Assembly (NCBI GenBank): GCA_942492375.1
Contig: CALOEL010000007.1
Location: forward strand, 124,001-188,000
DNA from: JAHEAO01 sp942492375
Lineage (GTDB): Bacteria > Pseudomonadota > Alphaproteobacteria > Rhodobacterales > Rhodobacteraceae
DNA: 64,000 nucleotides
Reading direction: 5' to 3'
Below, piece after piece: positions 26,609 through 35,398 of the stretch. Every line of letters begins with the position of its first letter. The first letter of the stretch is position 1. Below the pieces are notes generated by a model. The model did not search any database. It was not told the DNA's origin and was given only the letters and a program-made list of their open reading frames with translations. The translations under genes and the position numbers were made by a program.

Positions 26609-26770
26609 GGGATCTCCGATCGGTCTGCGCGCGGCGATGCCGTCCTGCGCCTGTTCGCCGACCGTATATGCGATGCGCCGCGCCCCCGCAAGAACGCCTC
26701 TGCCCCTTGCGGCGACGGCCCCCAGAGGGCATATCTGGATCAGAGGAGTTTCAGCCCCGGAAGGACCGAC

Positions 26771-27085
26771 ATGACCACTTTCGACGAACGAGAGCACGCG
26801 TTTGAGAACAAATTCGCCCACGACGCCGAAATGCAGTTCAAGGCAGAGGCGCGCCGGAATCGCTTGCTGGGTCTCTGGGCCGCCGATCTGCTGGGTCTGA
26901 GCGACGACGAGGCCGCGGAATACGCCAAGGCGGTCGTCAAGGCCGATTTCGAGGAGGCCGGCGATGAAGATGTCTATCGCAAGGTCTCAGGCGATCTGGG
27001 CGATCGCGCGGATGAAGCAACGGTTCGCGCCAAGATGGCCGAACTCATGACCGTCGCCAAGGCGCAACTGATGGAAGAGATCTGA
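26771..27085 (+). CDS. F1Fo-ATPase inhibitor zeta subunit (DUF1476)
   Basis: The 104-residue protein, MTTFDEREHAFENKFAHDAE, belongs to DUF1476. In Paracoccus denitrificans this family is the zeta subunit, which blocks reverse rotation and ATP hydrolysis by the F1 motor through its N-terminal inhibitory segment. The protein is helical and acidic and of the expected length, which decides the ATG at 26771 over the much longer open frame that overlaps purC. It is divergent from purC, away from the main ATP synthase genes. Confidence 0.88.
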   Translation: MTTFDEREHAFENKFAHDAEMQFKAEARRNRLLGLWAADLLGLSDDEAAEYAKAVVKADFEEAGDEDVYRKVSGDLGDRADEATVRAKMAELMTVAKAQLMEEI

Positions 27086-27140
27086 CGCAGGACAAGCCTG
27101 CGAACGCATCAAGGCGCACGTAACGAATGCGATGCGCCTT
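27086..27140 (+). terminator. Two consecutive hairpins after the zeta-subunit gene
   Basis: CGCAGG/CCTGCG with a 5-base loop (27086-27102) starts directly after the stop, and AAGGCGCA/TGCGCCTT (27111-27140) follows. A T-rich tail is lacking, so the pair may be a weak terminator or an mRNA-stabilising structure. Confidence 0.45.
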
Positions 27141-27216
27141 CCTTGCATCATGATCTACACGTTAACCTGATATCACACCGCGCCTGATACCCCCGTCGGT
27201 CAGACGGAGGGGCACA

Positions 27217-29124
27217 ATGGCAAATATTATCGCACGGTCCGCGGCACTCGGCGGCGGAAGGCGGATACACACTGTCGCGGCGCGGCAGTTCCTCGTCACG
27301 GCACTGGTTTTTGGCCTTGTCTGGCTGCTGCAGGAACGCTTCGCCGGTGTCGATCCGGTGAATGTCGGACAGTCGGTCACGGATATCCCGCCGCACAGCT
27401 GGCTTCTGGCGGGTCTGGCCACCTGCGTCAGCTTCTGGGCCATGGCGCGGCATGATGCGCTGATCCACGGGCTTTTCGGAACCGCGGTTTCCGACAGTGT
27501 TGCGCGCCGCGCCGGGGTAATCGCGGTGGCGGCGGCGCAATTCGCAGGTTTCGGCATTGTGACCGGCGCACTCGTGCGCTGGCGGATGATCCCGGCGCTG
27601 TCACTCTGGCAGTCGCTTCGGCTGTCTGCCGGAGTGTCGGTCGCCTTCCTCTCGGGCTGGGCGGTCTTCACCGCCCTTGTCCTGCTGCTGGCACCTGCAG
27701 GTGCAGACTGGCCGAGCCAACTCGCCGCTCCGGTACTTGGACTGGCGGCGGGCGTCGCGCTGATCTCGCTGTGGCAACCGCGTTTCGTTCGTGGCATCCC
27801 ATCTTTACGCGCGATGTCCGCAATCGTCGGGCTGGTAGCGTTCGACACGGTTTTTGCCGGGATTGCGCTCTGGCTGCTGCTGCCTCCCGAAATCACCCTG
27901 ACGCCGTTGGTGCTGGCCCCCGCGTTCCTGGTCGCGCTTGGCGCCGGGCTGATCGGCGGAACGCCCGGTGGCCTCGGGCCATTCGAACTGACGCTTCTGT
28001 CGCTGCTGCCGCATGTCCCTGCCGAACCGCTGCTGGGCGCCGTCCTGGCATATCGCCTGGTCTATTTCGTCGCCCCGGCCACAGTGGCCGCGGTGGCGCT
28101 GATCCTTGGGCCACTGGTCGACCAGTCCGCCCCGCAGCCGCGGCTGGAAAGCCCCGCAACGTTCCGTGACACGACGGATTGCCGAAACGAGATTGAACGG
28201 TCCGGCCTGGCTGAGGCGAAACTGCTGTATCACGGTGAGCTTGGTCTTCTGTCCTCGGGCCGCGGATCGAACGCTCTTGCGGCCGCAGTCGGGCAGTCGC
28301 TGGTGATGCTCCGACAACCGTTCGGCGGCGCGCGCATGTCGCAAGAGGCAATCGAAGTTCTGCAGGATGTCGCCCGCCGCCGGGGCCTGGTGCCCCTCCT
28401 TTACAAAAGCCCCGCGCGGCAGGCGGTGATCGCGCGCGGTCATGGCTGGGTGGTGCTGCATGTCTCTGACGAAGCCGTACTCTTTCCCGCCCGCTTCGAC
28501 GTCTCGGCACCAGCGTGCCGCCAGCTTCGACGAATGTTGCGGAAGGCGAGAGAGGCGGGCGTCACCGTTACCGAGGCGGGACCGCATCTTCCGTTGGACG
28601 CGATGCGCGCCATCGCGAGGGAATGGACCCTTGCAAATGGCGGAGAGCGGGGTTTCGTGATGGGACGGTTTTCTTCCGGTCACGTCGCAAGGCAACGGGT
28701 CTTTCTTGCCCATCGAGACGGAGGGTTGGTCGGCTTCGTGACGTGCCACCATGTTGCGGCTGAATGGACGCTCGATCTGATGCGGAAGGGTAACGCCGCC
28801 CCGTCGGGCACGATGCATCTTCTGATCAGCCATGCGATCGACGCGGCGCGGCAAGCGAATGTGTCCAGATTCTCGCTTGCTTCGGTGCCGCGTGACGACT
28901 TGCTGCGCCGAGGCTTGCCGCGATGGATCGGCGGCATTCTTTCGGACCCGATCGCAGCAGGGGGCCTAAGACGCTTCAAGGCCGCCTTCGACCCGCATTG
29001 GGAGCCGCTTTATTCCGCGGCACCCAATCGTGCCGCTCTTGTGACCGGCCTTGCCGAGACCGCGCGCGCAATCAACCGCAAGCCTCGTCGAAACGGTGCA
29101 AATCGTGGTAAGGATTGGCCTTAA
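27217..29124 (+). CDS. MprF-like membrane protein with DUF2156 (aminoacyl-phosphatidylglycerol synthase-like)
   Basis: The 635-residue protein has an N-terminal integral membrane region (about residues 20-320, eight or so hydrophobic segments) and a C-terminal soluble domain resembling DUF2156, a GNAT-like aminoacyl transferase fold. GLIGGTPGGLGPFELTLLSLL matches the flippase-type domain of MprF/LpiA. MprF proteins transfer lysine or alanine from tRNA to phosphatidylglycerol and flip the product, giving resistance to cationic peptides and acid. It is shorter than classic MprF. The amino acid donor cannot be read from sequence. GGAGGGG precedes the ATG. Confidence 0.75.
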   Translation: MANIIARSAALGGGRRIHTVAARQFLVTALVFGLVWLLQERFAGVDPVNVGQSVTDIPPHSWLLAGLATCVSFWAMARHDALIHGLFGTAVSDSVARRAGVIAVAAAQFAGFGIVTGALVRWRMIPALSLWQSLRLSAGVSVAFLSGWAVFTALVLLLAPAGADWPSQLAAPVLGLAAGVALISLWQPRFVRGIPSLRAMSAIVGLVAFDTVFAGIALWLLLPPEITLTPLVLAPAFLVALGAGLIGGTPGGLGPFELTLLSLLPHVPAEPLLGAVLAYRLVYFVAPATVAAVALILGPLVDQSAPQPRLESPATFRDTTDCRNEIERSGLAEAKLLYHGELGLLSSGRGSNALAAAVGQSLVMLRQPFGGARMSQEAIEVLQDVARRRGLVPLLYKSPARQAVIARGHGWVVLHVSDEAVLFPARFDVSAPACRQLRRMLRKAREAGVTVTEAGPHLPLDAMRAIAREWTLANGGERGFVMGRFSSGHVARQRVFLAHRDGGLVGFVTCHHVAAEWTLDLMRKGNAAPSGTMHLLISHAIDAARQANVSRFSLASVPRDDLLRRGLPRWIGGILSDPIAAGGLRRFKAAFDPHWEPLYSAAPNRAALVTGLAETARAINRKPRRNGANRGKDWP

Positions 29125-29214
29125 GCATTTGCCTCGGCCCCGATTCCGTGGCATCAGCCGCGCGAAGCCGGATCACTGCCAGCGGGTCCGAGACGCAAAC
29201 AGAAAGTAGCGCAT

Positions 29215-30234
29215 ATGTCCGACCTCCTTTCCGAACTTCTGACCTCACGGGACTGGCTTCTGGCCGATGGCGCGACCGGGACGACACTGTTCAACATGGG
29301 GTTGGCCTCGGGCGAGCCGCCGGAATTCTGGAATGTCGATCACCCGGACCGGATCGCCGAGCTCTACTCGGGGGCGGTCGAAGCGGGCAGCGATCTGTTC
29401 CTGACCAACAGCTTCGGCGGCAATGCCGCACGGTTGAAACTGCACCAGGCCCAGGGCCGGGTTCGTGAACTGAACCGGATCGCGGCCGAGATCGGGCGCG
29501 AAGTCGCGGACAAGTCGGGCCGTAAGGTGGTGGTGGCGGGGTCGATGGGCCCGACCGGAGAGATCATGGAGCCGATGGGCGCCCTGACCTACGACAGCGC
29601 GGTGGAAATGTTTCACGAACAGGCCGAAGGGCTGAAGGAGGGCGGCGCCGACGTCCTGTGGGTCGAGACGATCTCTGCAGCCGAAGAATACAAGGCCGCC
29701 GGCGAGGCCGCATCGCGCGCCGGAATGCCCTGGTGCGGCACGATGAGCTTCGATACCGCGGGCCGCACGATGATGGGCATCACCTCTGCGGATATGGCCG
29801 GCCTGGTCGAAAAGCTGTCCTATCCGCCGCTGGCCTTCGGGGCCAATTGCGGCGTCGGAGCATCCGATCTTCTGCGCACGGTTCTAGGCTTCGTCGCGCA
29901 GGGGTCCGAGCGGCCGATCATCGCCAAGGGGAATGCCGGCATCCCCAAATATGTCGAAGGCCACATCCATTACGATGGAACGCCCGAACTGATGGCGGAT
30001 TACGCCGTGTTGGCCCGCGACTGTGGAGCGAAGATCATCGGCGGATGCTGCGGCACGACGGCCGAGCATCTGCGCCTTATGCGCGAGGCATTGGAAACGC
30101 GGACGGCCGGATCCCGTCCTTCACTGGACGAAATCACCACGGCTTTGGGCGGATTCTCCTCGGTCGGCGACGGAACCGGCGACGACACCGCGCCCGACCG
30201 GCCCGAGCGCGGCCGTAGACGCCGCCGCGCCTGA
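29215..30234 (+). CDS. bmt: Betaine/methyl-donor homocysteine S-methyltransferase, possible split methionine synthase subunit
   Basis: A 339-residue zinc enzyme of the homocysteine methyltransferase barrel. GATGTTLFNMGL is the usual opening, and the three zinc cysteines are in GANCGVGAS and GGCCGTT. Such proteins make methionine from homocysteine using betaine or, in roseobacters, a corrinoid partner. The corrinoid protein gene is 1.3 kb downstream, as in the split MetH arrangement reported for Phaeobacter and Dinoroseobacter. The last 20 residues are Arg/Asp-rich. The methyl donor is inferred, not shown. Confidence 0.87.
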   Translation: MSDLLSELLTSRDWLLADGATGTTLFNMGLASGEPPEFWNVDHPDRIAELYSGAVEAGSDLFLTNSFGGNAARLKLHQAQGRVRELNRIAAEIGREVADKSGRKVVVAGSMGPTGEIMEPMGALTYDSAVEMFHEQAEGLKEGGADVLWVETISAAEEYKAAGEAASRAGMPWCGTMSFDTAGRTMMGITSADMAGLVEKLSYPPLAFGANCGVGASDLLRTVLGFVAQGSERPIIAKGNAGIPKYVEGHIHYDGTPELMADYAVLARDCGAKIIGGCCGTTAEHLRLMREALETRTAGSRPSLDEITTALGGFSSVGDGTGDDTAPDRPERGRRRRRA

Positions 30235-30244
30235 TCGCACCAAG

Positions 30245-31330
30245 TCAGAAAAGTGAAAGCTGGCTGGCCCTTCCCGGCACCGCGAACAGGTCGGTGCGCA
30301 GCGGCGGCAGCTTGAGGACCAGCCCAAGGCGCTTGGCCGCCACCTCGTATCGCCGAGCGATCAGCTTCGCATAGTGTCCCTCGCCCCGCATGCGCTTGCC
30401 CCATTCGGCATCATAGTCGCGGCCGCCGTGCATCTCGCGCACCCGCGCCATGATGCGGGTGGCGCGATCGGAATAATGACGGTCCAGCCAGTCGCGGAAA
30501 AGCGGGCTCACTTCGCGCGGCAGGCGCAGCATGATCCAGCTTGCGGCGACGGCCCCATGATCGCGACCTGCTTTCAGGATCGTCTCGAGTTCCGGGTCGG
30601 TCAGCGCCGGAACAACAGGTGCGACCATCACCCGCACCGGACAACCGGCATCGGTCAATCGGCGGATCGCGGCAAGCCGCCGCAACGGGCGCGGCGCGCG
30701 CGGTTCCATCAGGCGGCTTAGTGCGGGATCGAGTGTCGTCACGGAAATTCCAACCCGCGCCAGCCCCGCGCGGCCCATCGCGCCAAGAATATCGGCATCG
30801 CGCTCGATCATCGCGCCCTTGGTCACGACTGTGACGGGATGGTTGAATTCCGCCAGCACCTCCAGCACCTGCCGCATGATCCGGTGACGTGCCTCGATCG
30901 GCTGGTAAGGATCGGTGTTGGTGCCGATCGCGATCGGTTTCGGGTTGTAGCGCGGGGCGGAAAGCTCGCGCCGCAGCACCATCGCGGCTTCCGGACGGGC
31001 GATCAGCCGGGTCTCGAAATCCAGCCCCGGAGAAAGCCCCAGATAAGCATGGCTCGGCCGGGCGAAGCAGTAGATGCAACCGTGCTCGCAGCCCCTGTAA
31101 GGGTTGATCGACCGGTCGAAAGCTATATCGGGCGAAGTGTTCCTTGTTATGACGCTGCGCGGCCGTTCGATGGACACTTCGGTTCGCAGCAGTTCTTCCT
31201 CTTCTGGGATATCCCAACCGTCATGCTCTGCGGTCCGGCGCAGCGGCTCGAACCGGCCCGACTCGTTCATGCCGGAAGCCCGCCCGGGGCGGCGTTGATT
31301 TGAGCGTAGGGTTGATTCGTCGGAACTCAT
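30245..31330 (-). CDS. PA0069/Rv2578c-family radical SAM protein
   Basis: A 361-residue radical SAM enzyme. The iron-sulfur motif is NPYRGCEHGCIYCFARPSHAYL, with the CxxxCxxC spacing, followed by barrel blocks IAIGTNTDPYQPIE and VTVVTKGAMIERD. The family resembles spore photoproduct lyase, but its substrate is unknown. A LexA-type box directly upstream suggests SOS control and a DNA-damage role. The start is uncertain: the ATG at 31330 has no clear ribosome site, and an ATG at 31270 is an alternative. It sits convergent with bmt and divergent from the corrinoid gene. Confidence 0.85.
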   Translation of the reverse strand: MSSDESTLRSNQRRPGRASGMNESGRFEPLRRTAEHDGWDIPEEEELLRTEVSIERPRSVITRNTSPDIAFDRSINPYRGCEHGCIYCFARPSHAYLGLSPGLDFETRLIARPEAAMVLRRELSAPRYNPKPIAIGTNTDPYQPIEARHRIMRQVLEVLAEFNHPVTVVTKGAMIERDADILGAMGRAGLARVGISVTTLDPALSRLMEPRAPRPLRRLAAIRRLTDAGCPVRVMVAPVVPALTDPELETILKAGRDHGAVAASWIMLRLPREVSPLFRDWLDRHYSDRATRIMARVREMHGGRDYDAEWGKRMRGEGHYAKLIARRYEVAAKRLGLVLKLPPLRTDLFAVPGRASQLSLF

Positions 31331-31342
31331 TAGTGAACTATG

Positions 31343-31357
31343 GAACAAATGGCGAAC
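31343..31357 (-). promoter_or_regulatory. LexA (SOS) box, GTTC-N7-GTTC
   Basis: On the gene strand the bases read GTTC GCCATTT GTTC, the exact spacing of the alphaproteobacterial LexA site. It lies 13 bp upstream of the radical SAM start. Additional GAAC copies on both sides may extend it. Confidence 0.65.
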
Positions 31358-31512
31358 ATTTGGAACATCCCAGCTTGCTCCGCTTGGCCTAAACGGCGTC
31401 GGCAGGTCGGTCGCAGAACGGCCAGTGTCGCAATCCGCCAAGTGAAATTCTTGCATTGACCGCATTTAGGGGCGATACCACATGCGCGGCGCGCCCGGTC
31501 CGGAGAAGTCAA

Positions 31513-32217
31513 ATGGCTGATGAAGATGACGAAATCATCCTGAGCGAACTGGATGATGATGAACTTGTGCTTCAGATGCACGACGACCTTTATGACGGCC
31601 TCAAGGAAGAGATCGAGGAAGGCGTCCGCATCCTGCTGGGTCGTGGTTGGCAGCCCTATGACGTGCTGACCAAGGCACTGGTCGCGGGAATGACCATCGT
31701 CGGCGCCGATTTTCGTGACGGGATCCTCTTCGTGCCCGAAGTTCTGCTGGCCGCCAACGCGATGAAGGGCGGTATGGCGATCCTGAAACCGCTGCTGGCC
31801 GAAACCGGTGCTCCCAAGGTGGGAAAGATGGTGATCGGCACCGTCAAGGGCGATATCCACGATATCGGCAAGAACCTGGTCGGCATGATGATGGAGGGCG
31901 CGGGGTTCGAGGTTGTGGATCTTGGGATCAATAACGCGGTCGACAAGTATATTGATGCACTGAAGGCCGAAGATGCCGATATCCTGGGCATGTCCGCCCT
32001 GCTCACAACCACAATGCCCTACATGAAGGTCGTGATCGACACGATGGTGCAGATGGGCATTCGTGACGATTATATCGTTCTGGTCGGCGGCGCGCCGCTG
32101 AACGAGGAATTCGGCAAGGCGATCGGTGCCGATGCCTACTGCCGCGATGCCGCTGTTGCCGTCGAGACCGCCAAGACCTTCATCGCGCGTAAGCATAACG
32201 AGCTGGCGGCGCGCTGA
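31513..32217 (+). CDS. Corrinoid (B12-binding) methyltransferase protein
   Basis: A 234-residue cobalamin-binding protein. Residues about 20-100 form the helical cap domain, and the rest is the Rossmann B12 domain with TVKGDIHDIGKNLVGMM, in which the histidine is the cobalt ligand, and DILGMSALLTTTMPYM. It resembles MtbC/MtaC proteins and the B12 module of MetH. With bmt nearby it is a good candidate for the corrinoid subunit of a split methionine synthase. The ATG at 31513 gives the usual acidic N-terminus. A strong terminator follows the gene. Confidence 0.9.
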   Translation: MADEDDEIILSELDDDELVLQMHDDLYDGLKEEIEEGVRILLGRGWQPYDVLTKALVAGMTIVGADFRDGILFVPEVLLAANAMKGGMAILKPLLAETGAPKVGKMVIGTVKGDIHDIGKNLVGMMMEGAGFEVVDLGINNAVDKYIDALKAEDADILGMSALLTTTMPYMKVVIDTMVQMGIRDDYIVLVGGAPLNEEFGKAIGADAYCRDAAVAVETAKTFIARKHNELAAR

Positions 32218-32243
32218 ACGGTCGGTCCGGTTGCGTACTCGAA

Positions 32244-32277
32244 GGGCCCGGCTGTGCTGACCGGGCCCTTTTCTTTT
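32244..32277 (+). terminator. Rho-independent terminator after the corrinoid protein gene
   Basis: GGGCCCGG and CCGGGCCC form an 8-base stem over a 9-base loop, followed by TTTTCTTTT. This is the clearest intrinsic terminator in the window, 26 bp after the stop. Confidence 0.92.
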
Positions 32278-32316
32278 GTCGCCTGACCGCCCACATTGAG
32301 GAAAACGGAGCGTGCC

Positions 32317-32526
32317 ATGCCCTTTTCGCGACTGGTTCTGATCCTTGCCTGCGTTGTCTCGGCCGCCGCCTTGACCGTTTGGGTCGGCGTTCTGGCTTTT
32401 GAGGCGCTGGGGCTGGCGCCCGGTGTCGCGGCGGTGGCGATTCCGGTCGGGCTGATCGGCTTTCTCTTGTGGCGCGCCATCGCCGGACGCACTGGCGCCG
32501 AAGCACGGCGGCAGGACCCGAAATGA
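32317..32526 (+). CDS. Small membrane protein, 69 residues
   Basis: I do not recognise a family. The protein has two hydrophobic segments, about residues 5-28 and 35-52, with a short basic C-terminal tail (RTGAEARRQDPK). The ATG at 32317 places the first segment at the N-terminus. Its stop overlaps the next gene's ATG by 4 bases, so it is translated with DUF1638, which supports it as a real gene. Confidence 0.65.
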   Translation: MPFSRLVLILACVVSAAALTVWVGVLAFEALGLAPGVAAVAIPVGLIGFLLWRAIAGRTGAEARRQDPK

Positions 32527-33155
32527 AGCTCGACGACGATCAGCTGACCGAGAAGGGTGCCGACCCGACTGGCACCGGACGCATCCTACTTCTGGCCTGC
32601 GGTGCACTGGCGCATGAGATACTCGCCTTGAAGCGTGCCAATGGCTGGACCCACATGGACCTGACCTGTCTGCCGGCGAAGCTGCACCTTTACCCCGACC
32701 GCATTCCCGATGCGGTCGAACAGGCCGTGACGGAACACCGCAGCAATTACGAGGAAATCTTCGTCGTCTATGCCGATTGCGGCACCGGGGGGCTTTTGCA
32801 GGCTCGCTGCAAGAAGCTTGGCGTCGAGATGGTAGCGGGCCCGCATTGCTATTCGTTCTTCGAAGGCAATGATAACTTCGCCGCGCATGATGATGAAATC
32901 ACGGCGTTTTACCTTACGGATTTCCTGGTGAAGCAGTTCGACGCTTTCGTCTGGAAACCGATGGGACTCGACCGGCATCCCGAGCTGCGTGACATCATTT
33001 TCGGCAATTACACCAAGCTGGTCTATCAGGCCCAGACCGACGATCCGGCTCTGGATGCAAAGGCCGAAGACTGCGCGAGACGTCTGGGGCTGGACTACGA
33101 GCGCCGCTACACGGGTTATGGGGACCTTGCGCGCGTCATGGCCGCCCGGGCCTAG
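32523..33155 (+). CDS. DUF1638 domain-containing protein
   Basis: A 210-residue soluble protein with LLLACGALAHEILALKR, YADCGTGGLL and GPHCYSFFEG; the three conserved cysteines suggest a metal or cobalamin-related site. DUF1638 genes often accompany corrinoid methyltransferase genes, and one lies just upstream here, so a role in corrinoid methyl transfer is a reasonable guess but unproven. It overlaps the small membrane protein gene by 4 bases, and its stop overlaps the convergent sufE-like gene by 4 bases. Confidence 0.85.
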   Translation: MKLDDDQLTEKGADPTGTGRILLLACGALAHEILALKRANGWTHMDLTCLPAKLHLYPDRIPDAVEQAVTEHRSNYEEIFVVYADCGTGGLLQARCKKLGVEMVAGPHCYSFFEGNDNFAAHDDEITAFYLTDFLVKQFDAFVWKPMGLDRHPELRDIIFGNYTKLVYQAQTDDPALDAKAEDCARRLGLDYERRYTGYGDLARVMAARA

Positions 33156-33580
33156 GCGGCGACCGCCCGTCCGGCGAGCAGCCTGATACGCTCGACCATC
33201 GCCCTGAGACCGTTCGACCGTTGCGATGACAGGTGCTCGTTCAATCCCAGCCGTGCCAGTTCTCCGCCGGCATCGACGCGGACGACCTCTGACACGGTCA
33301 GTCCGGAATAAAGTGCGTGCAGGATCGCGATCAGGCCGCGCACGATCATCGCATCGCTGTCGCCACGGAAAGAAAAGACCGCATCCGGCCCCTCCCCCTC
33401 GATGACGGGCGCGATCCAGACTTGGCTCGCACAACCCTGTACCTTGGTTGCGGGCACCTGCAGCGCCTCGTCGAGTGGGGGCATCGCCTTGCCCAGTTCA
33501 ATGACATGGCGGTACCGGTCTTCCCAGTCGTCGAGAAACTCGAAGGTTTCTGCTATCTCTTCAAATCTTTCGGTGGCCAT
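33152..33580 (-). CDS. sufE: SufE family sulfur acceptor protein
   Basis: A 142-residue protein of the SufE fold that takes sulfur from a cysteine desulfurase for iron-sulfur cluster assembly. The active cysteine is in KVQGCASQVWIAP, and SDAMIVRGLIAILHALYSG is the usual helical block. The ATG at 33580 gives normal family length; the frame to 33649 is not needed. No suf operon is present here, so it is a stand-alone copy. Confidence 0.93.
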   Translation of the reverse strand: MATERFEEIAETFEFLDDWEDRYRHVIELGKAMPPLDEALQVPATKVQGCASQVWIAPVIEGEGPDAVFSFRGDSDAMIVRGLIAILHALYSGLTVSEVVRVDAGGELARLGLNEHLSSQRSNGLRAMVERIRLLAGRAVAA

Positions 33581-33698
33581 CACGCACTCCGCTCTGTCAC
33601 ATTGATCTAAGTGGCCCGACGGCCAACGTCCAGAGCTTTGGCTTTTCAAGTAGCACGGATTGCGCTACCCAAAGCGAAGCGGCAACGAGGGGGCGGCG

Positions 33699-34163
33699 GT
33701 GAGGAAATTCCTGTTGATCGGTCTGATGTCGGGCTTGGCCGCTTGTTCCGGCGGTTCTGCCTCCGTCAGTAGCCTGAACCCATTCACCTGGGGCAGCGGT
33801 CGCAGCGGCACAGAGATTGCACCGCGGGGCGGCTACGACGTCGCAAGCCGCGATCTCCGTCCCTTTGTCGACCAGGTAACCCGGCTGTCGGTCGAGCGGA
33901 CGCCGAACGGGCTTATCATCACCGCGACGGGCGTACCGCCCACCCAGGGCTGGTATTTCGCCGAGTTGGTGCCGGTTCCGACCGAGGACGCCTCGACGGC
34001 CGCCTATCAGTTCAAGGTGACGCAACCCCTTGGCACGACCGGGGTCGGGCCAGTCCGCAGCCGACAGATCACTGCCGGCGCGTTCCTGACCAATCTGGAA
34101 GCGGCGGGGATCCGGACGATCACCGTTCAGGCGGCGCGCAACAGCCAGTCCGTGCGGCGCTAG
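33699..34163 (+). CDS. Putative lipoprotein, 154 residues
   Basis: The GTG at 33699 is preceded by GAGGGGG and starts VRKFLLIGLMSGLAACSGGSA, a short lipoprotein signal with lipobox LAAC. The mature part is a beta-rich domain with no family that I recognise; it includes LRPFVDQVTRLSVERTPNGLIITATG. It should be anchored to a membrane facing the periplasm. The codon at 33660 sometimes offered as a start is a TTG with no site and would bury the signal. The gene stands alone, ending 6 bp before the convergent rnd stop. Confidence 0.75.
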   Translation: MRKFLLIGLMSGLAACSGGSASVSSLNPFTWGSGRSGTEIAPRGGYDVASRDLRPFVDQVTRLSVERTPNGLIITATGVPPTQGWYFAELVPVPTEDASTAAYQFKVTQPLGTTGVGPVRSRQITAGAFLTNLEAAGIRTITVQAARNSQSVRR

Positions 34164-34169
34164 GCCGGC

Positions 34170-35327
34170 TCAGATTTCGAAGACCTCGACGGAACTGCCT
34201 TTGGCGACAAGGCCGATGCGGCCCTCGCAAAGCCTCAGTGCATCATCGCCGAACACCTCGCGCCGCCATCCCGTCAGCGCGGGGGCTTCGCGACGACCCG
34301 CAGCAATGGCATCGAGTTCGGACGTCGTCGCGATCAGCTTTTGCGCGACACCAGAGTTTTCGGATTTCGCCTTCAGAAGCACGCGCAACAGGTCCGCGAG
34401 GGCCGGATTGACCTGCAGCTTGTCATTACCGTTGTCGACATGCGGATAATCCGAAGGCGGACATTCGAGTCCGGTTTTGACCGCGGCAAGGATCCCCTCG
34501 GCGATCTCACCCTTGCGCGCCTCGCGCAGCAGCAGCCGAGAGCGGCCCAGGTCGTTCAACGTCGCGGGCTTGGTCGATGCCAGTTCCAGCAGCGCGTCAT
34601 CCTTGAATACGCGGCTGCGCGGCACGTCCCGGCTTTGCGCGTAATCTTCGCGGAACCGCGCGAGTTCGCGCACGACGGCGAGGAATTTGCCTGAATTCGT
34701 GCGGGTCTTGACGCGTTGCCATGCGTCCTCGGGGCGCGTGATATAGGTCTCGGGATCGGTGAGGATCTGCAGCTCCTCCTCGACCCATTTGCGGCGGCCG
34801 GATTTCTCGATCCGGTCGGCCAGATAGGTGTAGATCACCCGCAAATGAGTCACGTCCGCCAGCGCATAGACCTTCTGGGCATCGCTCAGCGGACGCCGCG
34901 ACCAGTCTGTGAAGCGCGAAGTCTTGTCGAGCGGTTGCTTCGCGATCTTGCGCACAAGCGTTTCATATCCGGCCTGTTCACCGAAGCCGCAGACCATCGC
35001 GGCAACCTGCGTGTCGAAAAGCGGCTGTGGAATGACGCCGCCCTCGACATAGAAAATCTCAAGATCCTGGCGTGCGGCGTGGAAGACCTTGACCACCGAT
35101 TTGTCGCGGAAGAGGTCGTAAAGCGGCTCCAGCGACAGACCGTTGGAAAGCGGATCGACCAGCACCGCCGATTCAGGCTCGTCGCCCGGCACCGCCAGTT
35201 GCACCAGGCAGAGTTTGGAGTAGTAGGTGCGTTCCCTCAGGAATTCGGTATCGACCGTAACGAAGGGATGATTGCGGGCGTTGCTGCAGAATTCCGCCAG
35301 CGCCTCGGTGGTCTTGATCGTGATCAT
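34170..35327 (-). CDS. rnd: Ribonuclease D
   Basis: A 385-residue 3' to 5' exoribonuclease that trims tRNA precursors and other small RNAs. The DEDD active site is visible as TVDTEFLRERTYYSKL, KVFHAARQDLEIFY and KVYALADVTHLRVIYTYL. A C-terminal HRDC-like helical region follows. Length is normal. It is followed by the convergent lipoprotein gene and lies downstream of purN on the same strand with 71 bp between. Confidence 0.95.
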   Translation of the reverse strand: MITIKTTEALAEFCSNARNHPFVTVDTEFLRERTYYSKLCLVQLAVPGDEPESAVLVDPLSNGLSLEPLYDLFRDKSVVKVFHAARQDLEIFYVEGGVIPQPLFDTQVAAMVCGFGEQAGYETLVRKIAKQPLDKTSRFTDWSRRPLSDAQKVYALADVTHLRVIYTYLADRIEKSGRRKWVEEELQILTDPETYITRPEDAWQRVKTRTNSGKFLAVVRELARFREDYAQSRDVPRSRVFKDDALLELASTKPATLNDLGRSRLLLREARKGEIAEGILAAVKTGLECPPSDYPHVDNGNDKLQVNPALADLLRVLLKAKSENSGVAQKLIATTSELDAIAAGRREAPALTGWRREVFGDDALRLCEGRIGLVAKGSSVEVFEI

Positions 35328-35398
35328 GGAGTCCGTTTCTTGTTATTGCTCGCCCCGGTGCAAGATCTGATAGGCAAATGCAACGGAAAAGGAAAGCG

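Noticed and set aside
27805..28854. Minus-strand open frame of 349 codons antisense to the MprF-like gene
   Set aside because: The plus-strand gene has clear membrane and transferase features; the antisense reading has none.
29125..29214. Possible SAH or SAM riboswitch before bmt
   Set aside because: The 90 bases show no recognisable conserved core of those riboswitches.
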